Shown here piece after piece: positions 1-9,089 of a stretch of 64,000 nt of DNA (positions are counted from its first letter, which is position 1; the number at the start of each line of letters is the position of its first letter). Under the pieces are notes generated by a model, which was not told the origin of the DNA, did not search any database, and saw nothing but the letters and a program-made list of their open reading frames with translations. The DNA comes from Collinsella tanakaei. Lineage in GTDB: Bacteria; Actinomycetota; Coriobacteriia; Coriobacteriales; Coriobacteriaceae. The stretch is from assembly GCF_021531055.1 (NCBI RefSeq), contig NZ_JADYTL010000007.1:1-64000 (forward strand). The letters are read 5' to 3'. A program made the position numbers and the translations under genes.

Positions 1-102
1 CGGCCGGGGCACGCCCGGTCCCATTCCGAACCCGGAAGCTAAGCCGGCCAGCGCCGATGGTACTGCGGGGGAAGCCCGTGGGAGAGCAGGGCGCCGCTGA
101 CC
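1..102 (+). rRNA. rrf: 5S ribosomal RNA, 3' part
   Basis: The first ~100 bases read as the 3' two-thirds of a 5S rRNA: the loop containing CCATTCCGAACCCGGAAG, followed by TAAGCC and a GATGGTACTGC segment, is the usual conserved core. The 5' end lies outside the window, so an rRNA operon probably ends here. The exact 3' end is approximate because the pairing 5' strand is not visible. Confidence 0.93.
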
Positions 103-120
103 GGTGGACGGCGTTTCGAA

Positions 121-156
121 GGAAGGCCCGGAGGGGGAGACCCCTCCGGGCCTTCC
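121..156 (+). terminator. Rho-independent-like terminator after 5S rRNA
   Basis: A 16-bp perfect stem (GGAAGGCCCGGAGGGG and its complement) closes a 4-base loop directly downstream of the 5S gene. It is followed by a short T-containing run (TCGTTCTC) rather than a clean T-tract. Position suggests it ends the rRNA transcript. Confidence 0.75.
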
Positions 157-276
157 TCGTTCTCGGGGCCCGAGGGGGCCCGGCTCATGGTCTCTGTGCG
201 TATGGGGCGCATCGCCATCGACTTACGAGTACAATGATGAGCACGAATGTAGATGTGCGCTAAGTTGGTGGTGGGT

Positions 277-840
277 ATGGCCGAAGCCGGTATCGGCGTC
301 GATATCGTGGAAATACATCGTATGGAGGAGATCCTTTCCAGGACCCCCTCGTTTACGACTCGCCTCTTCACCGATGAGGAGCGGGCGTATTGCGACGCGT
401 CCGCCCGACCCGCCGCTCACTACGCGTGCCGTTTCGCCGCGCGCGAGGCCGTTCTGAAGGCTATCGGCACGGGCTTCGGCGACGGTGTCGGCAGGAAGGA
501 CGTATCGGTTTCCCGCGATCCCAGCGGGCGTCCCATCGCCGTGCTCGCCGGACGTGCTCGCGAGGTGGCCGATGAACTCGGGGTGGTCGAGGTCGCGATC
601 TCCCTTTCGTTTACCAGCGACTTGGCCATCGCCAATGCCATGGCGATCACCGCCGATGTCCGTCCGAAACCCAAATCATCGAAGCGGGATGAAAAGGCTA
701 TGATCGCCCAGTCGTTCAAAGAGGCACGTTCGGTGCTAGACGATTTAGAGCGAATCCAAATCGAGGCAATTCCCCCAACCGATGCGCATGTGGATGATGC
801 AGGACAGGAGCAGCTAGATGAAGCCGATTCTAAGCACTGA
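277..840 (+). CDS. acpS: Holo-[acyl-carrier-protein] synthase with C-terminal tail
   Basis: Transfers 4'-phosphopantetheine from CoA to the serine of acyl carrier protein, needed for fatty-acid synthesis. The N-terminus has the GVDIVEI Mg/CoA motif and residues ~60-70 hold the F-AREAVLKAIGTG motif. I chose the ATG at 277 over the upstream ATG at 253 because a GGTGG ribosome site precedes it and the family motif then sits at the usual distance. The AcpS fold should end near residue ~130; a charged tail of about 55 residues follows, longer than the family norm of 120-130 aa and of unknown role. The 3' end overlaps nnr by 23 nt. Confidence 0.9.
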   Translation: MAEAGIGVDIVEIHRMEEILSRTPSFTTRLFTDEERAYCDASARPAAHYACRFAAREAVLKAIGTGFGDGVGRKDVSVSRDPSGRPIAVLAGRAREVADELGVVEVAISLSFTSDLAIANAMAITADVRPKPKSSKRDEKAMIAQSFKEARSVLDDLERIQIEAIPPTDAHVDDAGQEQLDEADSKH

Positions 841-2434
841 GGAAGTCGTCAAGCTCGAGGATATCATCGAGCGCGAGGGCACATCGAAAGCCGAGCTCAT
901 GGAGCATGCCGGCGAGTTCGTTGCCACGCTTGCCATGAGCTACGAGCCCAAGGAGGTCGTGGTTCTCGCCGGCTTCGGCAACAACGGTGGTGACGGATGG
1001 GTTGCCGCGGATATCCTGCAGCAGCGTGGCGTGCACGTCGTCGTCGCGACGCCCGTCGAACCCAACGAGGTCCCGAGCGCGTTGGCGCGCCATGTCGCCC
1101 GTCGTACCGCCGGCCGCGATGTCGACGTCATCGTCGGGCCGTCCCGCGATGAGCTCGAGGGGCTGCTCGACAAAGCCGACCTTGCCATCGACGCGATTCT
1201 CGGCACCGGTTTCCATGGCACGGTCAGGCCTCCCTTCTCGATTTGGATTCCCACGCTCAACGAGGCCGCGACGCGCGTCATCTCCGTCGACGTGCCTTCG
1301 GGTCTTGACGCCCAGACGGGTGTCGTCGAGGATTGCTGCGTGCAAGCCGATAAGACCGCGACGATGATCGCGCCCAAGATCGGCCTGTACAGCGCTGACG
1401 GCCCGAGCTATGTCGGCGAGCTCGTCTGCGGGGAGCTTTACGACCGCCTCGATGAGGTGATCGACGATGTCGATCATGCCGCCGAGATCGTGCAGGCATC
1501 GGACCTCGTCGAGTTCATGGAGCCCCTTCCCGCCAACATCAACAAGTACTCCCGCGGCTCCGTCCTGGTCGTAGCTGGATCCGCCCGGTATCCCGGGGCC
1601 GCCATGATGGCGGCGAAGGCGGCTGCCCGCGCCGGTGCCGGCTACGTCACGGTTGCGGCTCCCGACGCGTGCGCCAACCTGATCCGCATGGCGCTGCCCT
1701 CCGTTCCCGTGGTCGCGATCCCCTCCGATTCGCGCGGTTCGTTCGGCGCTGCCGCCCGTTCGGTCATCTGCGAGATCGCCCCGAAGTACGATTGCGTCCT
1801 GTGCGGTCCGGGCATGACGACCGCGGCCGGATGCATGCAGGTGGTAAGCGGCCTGCTCGAGCTCGATATCCCGCTGATCATGGATGCCGATGCCCTGAAT
1901 TGCCTGGCGCGGCTTGCCATCGACGGCATCGATAAGACGCCCGAGCTCTACCGCCGTGAAGCCCCTTTGATCCTCACCCCGCACCATCGCGAGCTTTCGA
2001 GGCTCGTCGGCGATGTTCCCGTCGATGACCTGGGCAGCGCGATCGAAGCCGCCCAGCGTATCGTCTGGGCCGTCGGGTCCGACAATATGATCGTCGTCGC
2101 CAAGGGTGCGACGACGGCGATTGTGGGCGTCGAGAAGGTTCTGATTCCCATGGCTGGCCCGGCGTCGTTGGCCACCGCGGGCTCGGGTGACGTGCTCGCC
2201 GGAATCATGGCTGCAGCCGTCGCGACGTCCCACGGTGAGGTCGAGCGCTGGGAGGTCCTCGCTTCCTATGCGGTCGCCGTCCATTCCTACACGGGATTCG
2301 CCGCGTCGGCGGAATACGGCGAGCGCAGCGTTATCGCGACGGATCTGATCGATTTGATCGGCGAGGCGATGCAGCTTGTCGAGAACGAGGCTTGCAAGGA
2401 CCTCGGCATCGCGGACGCACAGGGAGATGAATAG
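818..2434 (+). CDS. nnr: Bifunctional NAD(P)H-hydrate repair enzyme (epimerase + dehydratase)
   Basis: Repairs damaged NADHX/NADPHX. Residues ~1-215 are the YjeF_N epimerase domain (AGFGNNGGDG, DAILGTGFHG, SVDVPSGLDAQTG). Residues ~230-520 are the ribokinase-like ADP-dependent dehydratase (GSARYPGAAMMAAKAA, MDADALN, LTPHHRELSRL, TAGSGDVLAG). At 538 aa it has the usual length of the fused form. The ATG at 818 has an AGGAG site seven bases upstream and lies within the end of acpS. It heads a tight run acpS-nnr-alr-udg-tsaE, with gaps of 2-9 bases or overlaps, suggesting one transcript. Confidence 0.93.
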   Translation: MKPILSTEEVVKLEDIIEREGTSKAELMEHAGEFVATLAMSYEPKEVVVLAGFGNNGGDGWVAADILQQRGVHVVVATPVEPNEVPSALARHVARRTAGRDVDVIVGPSRDELEGLLDKADLAIDAILGTGFHGTVRPPFSIWIPTLNEAATRVISVDVPSGLDAQTGVVEDCCVQADKTATMIAPKIGLYSADGPSYVGELVCGELYDRLDEVIDDVDHAAEIVQASDLVEFMEPLPANINKYSRGSVLVVAGSARYPGAAMMAAKAAARAGAGYVTVAAPDACANLIRMALPSVPVVAIPSDSRGSFGAAARSVICEIAPKYDCVLCGPGMTTAAGCMQVVSGLLELDIPLIMDADALNCLARLAIDGIDKTPELYRREAPLILTPHHRELSRLVGDVPVDDLGSAIEAAQRIVWAVGSDNMIVVAKGATTAIVGVEKVLIPMAGPASLATAGSGDVLAGIMAAAVATSHGEVERWEVLASYAVAVHSYTGFAASAEYGERSVIATDLIDLIGEAMQLVENEACKDLGIADAQGDE

Positions 2435-2436
2435 GG

Positions 2437-3588
2437 ATGGCCATGCGTAGGGAGCCCGAGACGCGTTGGGCGTGGGTCGAGATCGATCGTGGTGCGTTGC
2501 GCCGCAACACGAGGGCGTTCAAGAACCTGCTCGGGCCGCGACAGCGCCTGTGCTGCGTGGTGAAGGCCGATGCGTACGGGCACGGCGCCGTCGAGTGCGC
2601 GAAGATCATGCATGCGACCGGTTGCGACCTGTTCGCGGTCGCCACGGTCAACGAGGGTGTCGAGCTGCGTGAAGGGGGCATCACGGAGCCGATCCTCGTA
2701 CTCTCCGAGCCGCCCGTCACGGCTATCGACACGCTGCTGGAGCATCGCATCATGCCCTCGGTCTACACCTCCGAGTTCGCGCTCGCCTACGGCGAGCGGG
2801 CGGTGAGTTTGGGCACCGTCGGAAAGTACCACATGGCGATCGAGACCGGCATGAACCGTATCGGCGTCCACTACGCCGACGTGCTCGATTTCCGCCGTGA
2901 GGTCGATTTCCATCGCGGCATCCAGTGCGACGGCGTGTTCACGCACTTCGCGACGGCCGACGAATCGAATGGCTGGGACTACCAGTTGCAGCGTACGAGG
3001 TTCGACGAGGCGGTTGCCGCCATGCGCGATGCCGGGTACGACTGCGGCATCGTCCACTGCGACAACACCGCCGCGTCGATTCTGGACGCCTCCTCCCACT
3101 ATGACATGATCCGCGCCGGTATCGGTCTGTACGGTCTGCAGCCGTGCGAGGCGACGCGTCCGGTGTTCCCGCTCGAGCCGGTCATGAGCGTGCGCGCCCG
3201 CGTGACGAGGACCATGCATCCGGCGATGGGCGAAGGTGTCGGCTACGGCTTCACCTATCGCGTACCGCGCGCCCGCGTTCAGATCTGCACGCTGCCCGTC
3301 GGCTATGCGGACGGACTGGCCCGCGTGCTCTCCAACCGCATGGACGTTTTGTTCCGTGGGGCGAGGATCCGCCAGGTTGGCAACATCTGCATGGACCAGT
3401 TCATGGTCGCCATCCAGCAGACCTCGATGAAGCAGATGCCCGAGGCCGAGATCGGCGACGTCATGACCATCATCGGCCGTGACGGCGACGCCGAGATCAC
3501 GATGGACGAGATGGCGAATCTGCGCGGAACGATCAGCTACGAGGTGGCATGCGGGTTCGGCATGCGTCTCGAGAAAATCTATTGCTAG
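2437..3588 (+). CDS. alr: Alanine racemase
   Basis: PLP-dependent interconversion of L- and D-alanine for peptidoglycan. The PLP-lysine motif VVKADAYGHG lies near residue 43, and the second catalytic tyrosine is expected in the VGYGFTYR segment near residue 267. The conserved NICMDQFMV stretch is present near residue 325. 383 aa is normal for the family. The start ATG follows the nnr stop by two bases with a GGAGAT site. The pairing with nnr and tsaE is common in Gram-positive bacteria. Confidence 0.95.
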   Translation: MAMRREPETRWAWVEIDRGALRRNTRAFKNLLGPRQRLCCVVKADAYGHGAVECAKIMHATGCDLFAVATVNEGVELREGGITEPILVLSEPPVTAIDTLLEHRIMPSVYTSEFALAYGERAVSLGTVGKYHMAIETGMNRIGVHYADVLDFRREVDFHRGIQCDGVFTHFATADESNGWDYQLQRTRFDEAVAAMRDAGYDCGIVHCDNTAASILDASSHYDMIRAGIGLYGLQPCEATRPVFPLEPVMSVRARVTRTMHPAMGEGVGYGFTYRVPRARVQICTLPVGYADGLARVLSNRMDVLFRGARIRQVGNICMDQFMVAIQQTSMKQMPEAEIGDVMTIIGRDGDAEITMDEMANLRGTISYEVACGFGMRLEKIYC

Positions 3589-3597
3589 GGAGCAACC

Positions 3598-4257
3598 GTG
3601 GGCGTGATGCATATTCCCGGCCATGATAAGCAGAAACCCCGCGAGGTCACGCTGGAGGAGATCCGCGGCGTCATGGGCGATTGCCGGCTTTGTCCGCTCT
3701 ACGAGACGCGTACGAAGATCGTGTTCGGCGTCGGGAACCCGCGTGCCCGTGTGATGTTCGTCGGTGAGGCGCCCGGGCGCAACGAGGACCTGCAGGGCGA
3801 GCCGTTCGTCGGGCGCGCGGGCGAGAACCTGAACGCGATCCTGTCGCTCGCCGGTCTGAAGCGCGAGGATATCTACATCGCGAACGTGCTCAAGTGCCGC
3901 CCTCCCGGAAATCGCAATCCACGGCCCGAGGAGGTGCTCGCGTGTTCGCCGTTTTTGCGCGAGCAGATCAGGAGCATCTGGCCCGATATCATCGTGACGC
4001 TCGGCAACCCTGCGACGCATTTCGTGTTGAAGACCGAGATCGGCATCACCAAGTTGCGCGGCCGTTTTCACCAGATGGGGCATTTCGTGGTCATGCCGAC
4101 CTTCCATCCCGCCGCGGCGCTGCGCAACCCTGCATGGCAGGAGCTGCTCGAAGCCGATTTCAGGATGCTCGGTGATTATCTGGCGCGCCACCCGGAGGAC
4201 GGGCCGGTGATCCCCGCGACTGCCCACTCCGACGCGCTGCCTCGGGTGGAGGAGTAG
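3598..4257 (+). CDS. Family 4 (iron-sulfur) uracil-DNA glycosylase
   Basis: Removes uracil from DNA as the first step of base-excision repair. The family-4 signature is complete: a C-x2-C pair near residues 31-34 (CRLC), a GEAPGRNED motif, and two further cysteines in [10 protein letters not shown] and LACSPF that would complete a [4Fe-4S] site. The HPAAALRNP motif near residue 165 carries the conserved histidine. The start is a GTG preceded by AGGGAGCAACC. 219 aa fits this family, whose members are 190-220 aa. It sits between alr and tsaE in the same tight run. Confidence 0.92.
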   Translation: MGVMHIPGHDKQKPREVTLEEIRGVMGDCRLCPLYETRTKIVFGVGNPRARVMFVGEAPGRNEDLQGEPFVGRAGENLNAILSLAGLKREDIYIANVLKCRPPGNRNPRPEEVLACSPFLREQIRSIWPDIIVTLGNPATHFVLKTEIGITKLRGRFHQMGHFVVMPTFHPAAALRNPAWQELLEADFRMLGDYLARHPEDGPVIPATAHSDALPRVEE

Positions 4258-4259
4258 CC

Positions 4260-4769
4260 ATGGCGCTGGTGCGACGGGAGGCCGGGCACTACGGCAGCTC
4301 GGCGGTGTCGGACACGGTGCGATTCGGCGAGCTGGTCGCGACGCGCGTCCAAGACGGCGACGTGCTGGTGCTGACCGGCGGACTCGGCGTGGGCAAGACC
4401 CACTTCACGAAGGGGCTGGCGCACGGTTTGGGCGACGGGCATCCGGTGACGAGCCCGACGTTCGCCTTGATGGCCGTGCACGATGGCGGGCGCATCCCGC
4501 TGTTCCATTTCGACCTATACCGCCTGGAACATGCGTACGAGCTCGAGGATACGGGCATATACGACGTGCTCGGCTACGAAGGGGTCTGCGCGCTCGAATG
4601 GGGCGAGCAGTTCCAAGACGACCTGACCGACGAGTACCTCTCCGTGACGCTCTCGCGCGTCGAGGACGATCCGGATGCGAGGAGTATCGTGCTGGCGCCC
4701 CATGGAGTCCGCGCCGAGGAACTCGCCGCGCAGATCGATGAAGCCGTCGTTCGATCAGGTGCGATGTAG
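4260..4769 (+). CDS. tsaE: tRNA t6A biosynthesis ATPase TsaE
   Basis: ATPase of the bacterial threonylcarbamoyl-adenosine (t6A37) machinery; it cycles the TsaB-TsaD complex. The Walker A motif GGLGVGKTHFTKG is near residues 40-52, followed by a TSPTFALM switch-like segment and the HFDLYRL motif. 169 aa is typical. It starts two bases after the glycosylase stop and is followed, 103 bases later, by the fused tsaB-rimI-tsaD gene, so most of the t6A machinery except TsaC is adjacent. Confidence 0.93.
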   Translation: MALVRREAGHYGSSAVSDTVRFGELVATRVQDGDVLVLTGGLGVGKTHFTKGLAHGLGDGHPVTSPTFALMAVHDGGRIPLFHFDLYRLEHAYELEDTGIYDVLGYEGVCALEWGEQFQDDLTDEYLSVTLSRVEDDPDARSIVLAPHGVRAEELAAQIDEAVVRSGAM

Positions 4770-4872
4770 CGCATCGCCCCGTGGCGCCGGCTGGCGTGCG
4801 CGGGCTGTCGACGGCAGCCCGTGCAACAAGGCGTAAACGCAGGAATATGACCCGGAAAGGGGCGCGAAAGCG

Positions 4873-7308
4873 ATGAGGACAGGTGACGGGCGGCTCTTGG
4901 TGGCCGTATTGGATACCTCGACCGATATGCTGGCATGTGCCGTGGCGTGGTGGGATCCTGCCGACTCGGCGGATGTTTCATCCCCGGCTGCGGGCATCGA
5001 GCTTCTGGCGAGCGCGGACCATCTGTGCCGCCGCCGTGCGAACGTCGAGCTGGTCGATACGCTGGGGCGTGCGCTCACGCAGGCGGGCAAGACCATGAAC
5101 GACGTGGACGCCCTGCTTGTAGGCCGCGGACCCGGCTCGTTCACGGGTGTCCGCATCGGCATCTCGACCGCCAAGGGGCTCGCTTGCGGTGCGAACATCC
5201 CACTGTACGGTGCCTCGACGCTGGACGCCTGCGCATGGGTGGCGTGGGACGCCGGCGTGCGCGGGCTGGTGGGCGTCGTGGCGGACGCGATGCGCGGAGA
5301 GGTGTATCCGGGCCTGTATCGCTTGGATGACGCCGGCGCCACGCGTCTGTTCGAGCGCGAGCATGTTCTGAAGGCGGCCGATGCCGCCGCGGCGTGGGCG
5401 GCGCGCCCCGATGCGGCGTGCCTGCAGCTCACCGGCGACGGTCTCAAGCGATACGGCAGGCTGTTCGAGGAGGTGGGCCTTGTCGAGCGGGTCGATGAGT
5501 CGCTGTGGCATCCCACGGGGAAGGGCCTTCTGTACGCCGCCGCGTATGCCGCGCGGCACACGGGACGTGCCGATACATGCGATCCCGCGCTCGTGCTACC
5601 CGTTTACACGCGTCTGTCCGACGCCGAGGAAAACGAGCGCAAGCGCCTCGGACTCGCCGAGAGCGCCAATACGGTGACGACGGGGGTCGCCGACGAGCTC
5701 GCCGGACGTCATCTGCAGGTGCGCCCCATGGCGTCCGCGGACGCCGAGGCCATGGCCGCCCTCGAGGCAGAGAGCTTCGAGGGCGCGGGTCATGCTCCAT
5801 GGAACGCCTCCATGTTCCTGTCCGAGCTCGATCCGAATGCGGCTGCCGCCCGTTCCTGGTGGGTGGCGCACGATAATGGTGAGCTGCTCGGCTTTGCCGG
5901 CGGCATGGTCGTCGATACCGACATCGAGATCCTCGACGTCGCGGTCGCCGCGGCGCATCGCCGCGAGGGTATCGCCCGCAAGCTGCTCGCGCACGTGAGC
6001 TATGACGCGCAGATGCTCGGATGCACGACGGCTTCGCTCGAGGTCGAGGAGGGCAACGATGCCGCCGCCGCGCTCTACGAGCAGCTCGGCTTCCGGGAAG
6101 TCGGGCGCAGGCGCGACTACTATGGGACGGGCCGCGACGCTCGCGTGCTGCAGGCATCGCTGCCGCTGAATCTGCCGGTCGACCCCGCGTCCCCCGAGCC
6201 CACGGCAGCCGCCCGCCGCGCGTGGCCCCTGCCCGAGCCCGTCCGCGATGCGGACGAGCGCGCCGAGCTCGAGCGCAGGCAGCTCGTGCTGGCGATCGAG
6301 AGCTCCTGCGACGAGACGGCCGTCGCCATCATCGACGACGACGGCACCCTACTCGCCAATCAGGTCTCGACGCAGATCGATTTCCATGCGCGTTTCGGCG
6401 GCGTGGTGCCCGAGATCGCCTCGCGCAAACACGTCGAGGTCATCGTCGGGGTCGTCGAGGCGGCGCTCGAGGAAGCCGCGGCTTCCCTCGGCTTCGCCGG
6501 CGGTCCGATCTCGCCGCGCGAGCTCGCCGCCGTCGGCGTCACGCAGGGACCGGGCCTGGTCGGCGCGCTCGTGGTGGGCGTCGCGTTCGCAAAGGGGTTC
6601 GCCTATGCCGCGGACAAGCCGCTCATCTGCGTGAATCATCTTGAGGGCCATCTCTATGCGAACCTTTTGACGACCCCCGACCTCAAGCCGCCCTTCATCT
6701 TCACGCTCGTATCGGGCGGGCATACCATGCTCGTCCACGTTCGCGCGTGGGGTGATTACGAGGTGCTGGGCGAGACGCTCGACGATGCGGTCGGCGAGGC
6801 GTTCGACAAGGTTGCCAAGGCCCTCGGCTTGGGCTATCCGGGCGGACCGGTCATCTCGCGCCTCGCGGAGACCGGCGACCCCCATGCCATCGAGTTTCCG
6901 CGTGCGTTGAACCGGCGTGGCGACTACCGTTTCTCGCTGTCCGGTCTCAAGACGGCGGTCACGCTCTATATCGAACAGGAACAGCGGGCGGGACGACCGA
7001 TCCATCTGCCGGATCTGTGCGCGTCGTTCGAGGCGGCCGTGTTCGATGTCCAGTACAAGAAGGCGAAGGGCGCGCTGCGCGAGACAGGCGCCTGCGAGTA
7101 CTGCATCGGCGGAGGCGTGGCGGCCAATCCGCACTTGCGCGAGATGATGATCAGGAAGCTTTCGCGTCAGGGCATCCGCGTGACGGTGCCCCCGCAGAAC
7201 GCCTGCACCGATAACGCGGCGATGATCGCGGTCGTCGCACGCGAGAAGTACCTGCGCGGCGAGTTCTCCTCCTTCGACGTCGACGCCGATCCCAACATGA
7301 CCCTGTAG
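4873..7308 (+). CDS. tsaB-rimI-tsaD: TsaB-RimI-TsaD three-domain fusion protein
   Basis: An 811-residue protein joining three usually separate enzymes. Residues ~8-240 are TsaB (AVLDTSTDMLACAV, GRGPGSFTGVRIGIS), the scaffold of the t6A complex. Residues ~275-425 are a GNAT acetyltransferase like RimI, which acetylates ribosomal protein S18, with the acetyl-CoA motif RREGIARKLL. Residues ~470-811 are TsaD (LAIESSCDETAVAI; metal-binding HLEGHLYA), which attaches threonylcarbamoyl to tRNA A37. There is no internal stop or frameshift, so the fusion looks genuine; the order mirrors the tsaB-rimI-tsaD operon of other bacteria. Linkers near residues 240-270 and 430-465 are charged. The start has only a weak AAAGG site. 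Confidence 0.93.
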   Translation: MRTGDGRLLVAVLDTSTDMLACAVAWWDPADSADVSSPAAGIELLASADHLCRRRANVELVDTLGRALTQAGKTMNDVDALLVGRGPGSFTGVRIGISTAKGLACGANIPLYGASTLDACAWVAWDAGVRGLVGVVADAMRGEVYPGLYRLDDAGATRLFEREHVLKAADAAAAWAARPDAACLQLTGDGLKRYGRLFEEVGLVERVDESLWHPTGKGLLYAAAYAARHTGRADTCDPALVLPVYTRLSDAEENERKRLGLAESANTVTTGVADELAGRHLQVRPMASADAEAMAALEAESFEGAGHAPWNASMFLSELDPNAAAARSWWVAHDNGELLGFAGGMVVDTDIEILDVAVAAAHRREGIARKLLAHVSYDAQMLGCTTASLEVEEGNDAAAALYEQLGFREVGRRRDYYGTGRDARVLQASLPLNLPVDPASPEPTAAARRAWPLPEPVRDADERAELERRQLVLAIESSCDETAVAIIDDDGTLLANQVSTQIDFHARFGGVVPEIASRKHVEVIVGVVEAALEEAAASLGFAGGPISPRELAAVGVTQGPGLVGALVVGVAFAKGFAYAADKPLICVNHLEGHLYANLLTTPDLKPPFIFTLVSGGHTMLVHVRAWGDYEVLGETLDDAVGEAFDKVAKALGLGYPGGPVISRLAETGDPHAIEFPRALNRRGDYRFSLSGLKTAVTLYIEQEQRAGRPIHLPDLCASFEAAVFDVQYKKAKGALRETGACEYCIGGGVAANPHLREMMIRKLSRQGIRVTVPPQNACTDNAAMIAVVAREKYLRGEFSSFDVDADPNMTL

Positions 7309-7331
7309 CCGCTCCTCGTCCCGCGGGGCAG

Positions 7332-8000
7332 CTACAGGCCGTCGGGAAGGCCGATGACACGCGCGAGCTCGGCTGGCGAGTCGACCACGTAGTCGGCACC
7401 CGCCCGCTCGAGTTCCTCTCGACCGCGAAATCCCCAGGTGACGCCTGCCACATCGAGGCCGGCGTTGTGACCGCAGGCGACGTCGACGTTCGAATCGCCT
7501 ACATAGAGCGTGCTGCCGGGGTCCCCATCGAGCTGCTCGAGCACGTGGAGGGTGATGGGCGGCGCCGGTTTCGGTTCGTATCCGTCGATATGCCCCTGCA
7601 CGACCGAGAAGCAGCCAGGGCCGAAATGTCGCTCGACGAGCGGCCGCGCCGCAGCATGGTCTTTATTGGTGAGCACGGCGAGCGTGATCCCGGCTTTGCG
7701 CAGCGCGTCGAGCAGGCCGGCGACGCCCGCATAGGGGTGCGTGTGGTCCTCCTTGTGCGCGTCGTAGTACGCACGGAATTCCGCCAAGGCGCGCCCGGCA
7801 ATGAGCGGGTTACCCGCGAATTCGGCCGGCATGAAGCGCTCGACGAGCTTCTCGACGCCGTTTCCGACCTTATAGCGGTAAGCCTCGGTGGGGAAAGTCG
7901 GCCAACCGTGTGCCTGGCACACATGGTTCGCGGAGCGGGCGAGGTCCTCCAAGGTGTCGAGGAGCGTCCCGTCGAGGTCGAAGATCACCTGTGTGTACAT
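7332..8000 (-). CDS. gph: HAD-family phosphatase, phosphoglycolate-phosphatase-like
   Basis: A HAD hydrolase with the catalytic motif I FDLDGTLLDT at residues ~7-16, motif II TNKD near residue 115 and motif IV-like GDSNVDVACG near residue 170. This matches the Gph/PGP group, which removes 2-phosphoglycolate arising from oxidative DNA damage; substrate is inferred only. I prefer the ATG at 8000 because GGATGAC stands before it; an ATG four codons upstream (8012) is possible. It lies 27 bases downstream of hypE on the same strand and may be read through from the hyp operon. It converges with tsaB-rimI-tsaD. Confidence 0.88.
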   Translation of the reverse strand: MYTQVIFDLDGTLLDTLEDLARSANHVCQAHGWPTFPTEAYRYKVGNGVEKLVERFMPAEFAGNPLIAGRALAEFRAYYDAHKEDHTHPYAGVAGLLDALRKAGITLAVLTNKDHAAARPLVERHFGPGCFSVVQGHIDGYEPKPAPPITLHVLEQLDGDPGSTLYVGDSNVDVACGHNAGLDVAGVTWGFRGREELERAGADYVVDSPAELARVIGLPDGL

Positions 8001-8027
8001 GACGTCATCCAAACGCGTTCGATGCGG

Positions 8028-9050
8028 TTAGCAGATGCGGGGGAGCTGTTCGCCGACGAGCATGTCGAGGATCCTCGTCGCGCCCCAGCCGGTGCGGACG
8101 CGGACGTGCGGCTCGCGTCCGCGATCGAGCTCGCGCACGCGTCCGATGATCGCGGCCTGCTCGCCGTAGCGCGTCCTGCGCATGGCTTCGAGTGCCGCCG
8201 TCGCCTCCTGTTCGGGCACGACGGCGACCATCTTGCCCTCGTTGGCGACCTGAAGCGGATCGTAGCCGAGCATCTCGCACGCGCCGCGCACGGCGGGGCG
8301 GACGGGGACGGCGTCCTCATCGATCTCGATGGCGACGCGGCTCGCCTCGGCGAACTCGTTCAGGGTGCTCGCCAGGCCGCCGCGCGTCGGGTCGCGGAAG
8401 CAGCGCGTGCGGGGCGCCGCCTGCATGACGGCGGCGATCAGGTGGTTGAGGGGCGCGGCGTCGCTCACGATATCGGTGTCGAATGCGAGGCCCTCGCGTT
8501 GGCTCATGATGGCGATGCCGTGATCGCCGAGCGTGCCGGATACGAGTATGACGTCGCCGGGAGTACAGGCGCCGGCGGATAGACAGATGCCTGCCGGCAC
8601 CTCGCCCACGCCCGTGGTGTTGATATACACGCCGTCGGCCGATCCGCGCTCGACGACCTTGGTGTCCCCGGTGACGATCCGCACGTCGGCCTCGCGTGCC
8701 GCCTCGGCCATGCTGCGCGCGATCGTGCGCAAATCGTCGAGCGGGTAGCCCTCCTCGAGGATGAACCCGCAGGAGAGATAGCGCACGTGCGCGCCGCTGG
8801 TGGCGACGTCGTTGACGGTGCCGCACACGGCGAGCCTGCCGATATCGCCACCGGGGAAGAACTGCGGGGTGACCACGAAGCTGTCGGTCGACAGGGCGAT
8901 GCGGCCGGTTGCGGGCAGCTCGCCCACACCTGCATCGTTGCCGGCATGAAGCTCGGGCGCGTCGAACGCCTCGAGGAAGATCTCGTCGATCAGGCGCTTC
9001 ATCATCTGGCCGCCCGATCCATGGCCCATGAGCACGGTGGCATCGGTCAT
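8028..9050 (-). CDS. hypE: Hydrogenase maturation protein HypE
   Basis: Dehydrates the carbamoyl group delivered by HypF into the cyanide ligand of the [NiFe]-hydrogenase active-site iron. The protein is 340 aa, has the AIR-synthase-like ATP-binding fold (GHGSGGQM near the start, DSFVVTPQFFPGGDIG) and ends in the diagnostic PRIC tail, whose terminal cysteine carries the thiocyanate. The start ATG has AAGGAG at good spacing. It follows hypD by 39 bases in a minus-strand order hypF-hypC-hypD-hypE. Confidence 0.96.
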   Translation of the reverse strand: MTDATVLMGHGSGGQMMKRLIDEIFLEAFDAPELHAGNDAGVGELPATGRIALSTDSFVVTPQFFPGGDIGRLAVCGTVNDVATSGAHVRYLSCGFILEEGYPLDDLRTIARSMAEAAREADVRIVTGDTKVVERGSADGVYINTTGVGEVPAGICLSAGACTPGDVILVSGTLGDHGIAIMSQREGLAFDTDIVSDAAPLNHLIAAVMQAAPRTRCFRDPTRGGLASTLNEFAEASRVAIEIDEDAVPVRPAVRGACEMLGYDPLQVANEGKMVAVVPEQEATAALEAMRRTRYGEQAAIIGRVRELDRGREPHVRVRTGWGATRILDMLVGEQLPRIC

Positions 9051-9089
9051 GTCGACTCCTTTGCGGGACGGGGACGCGTCGGTCGTCCC

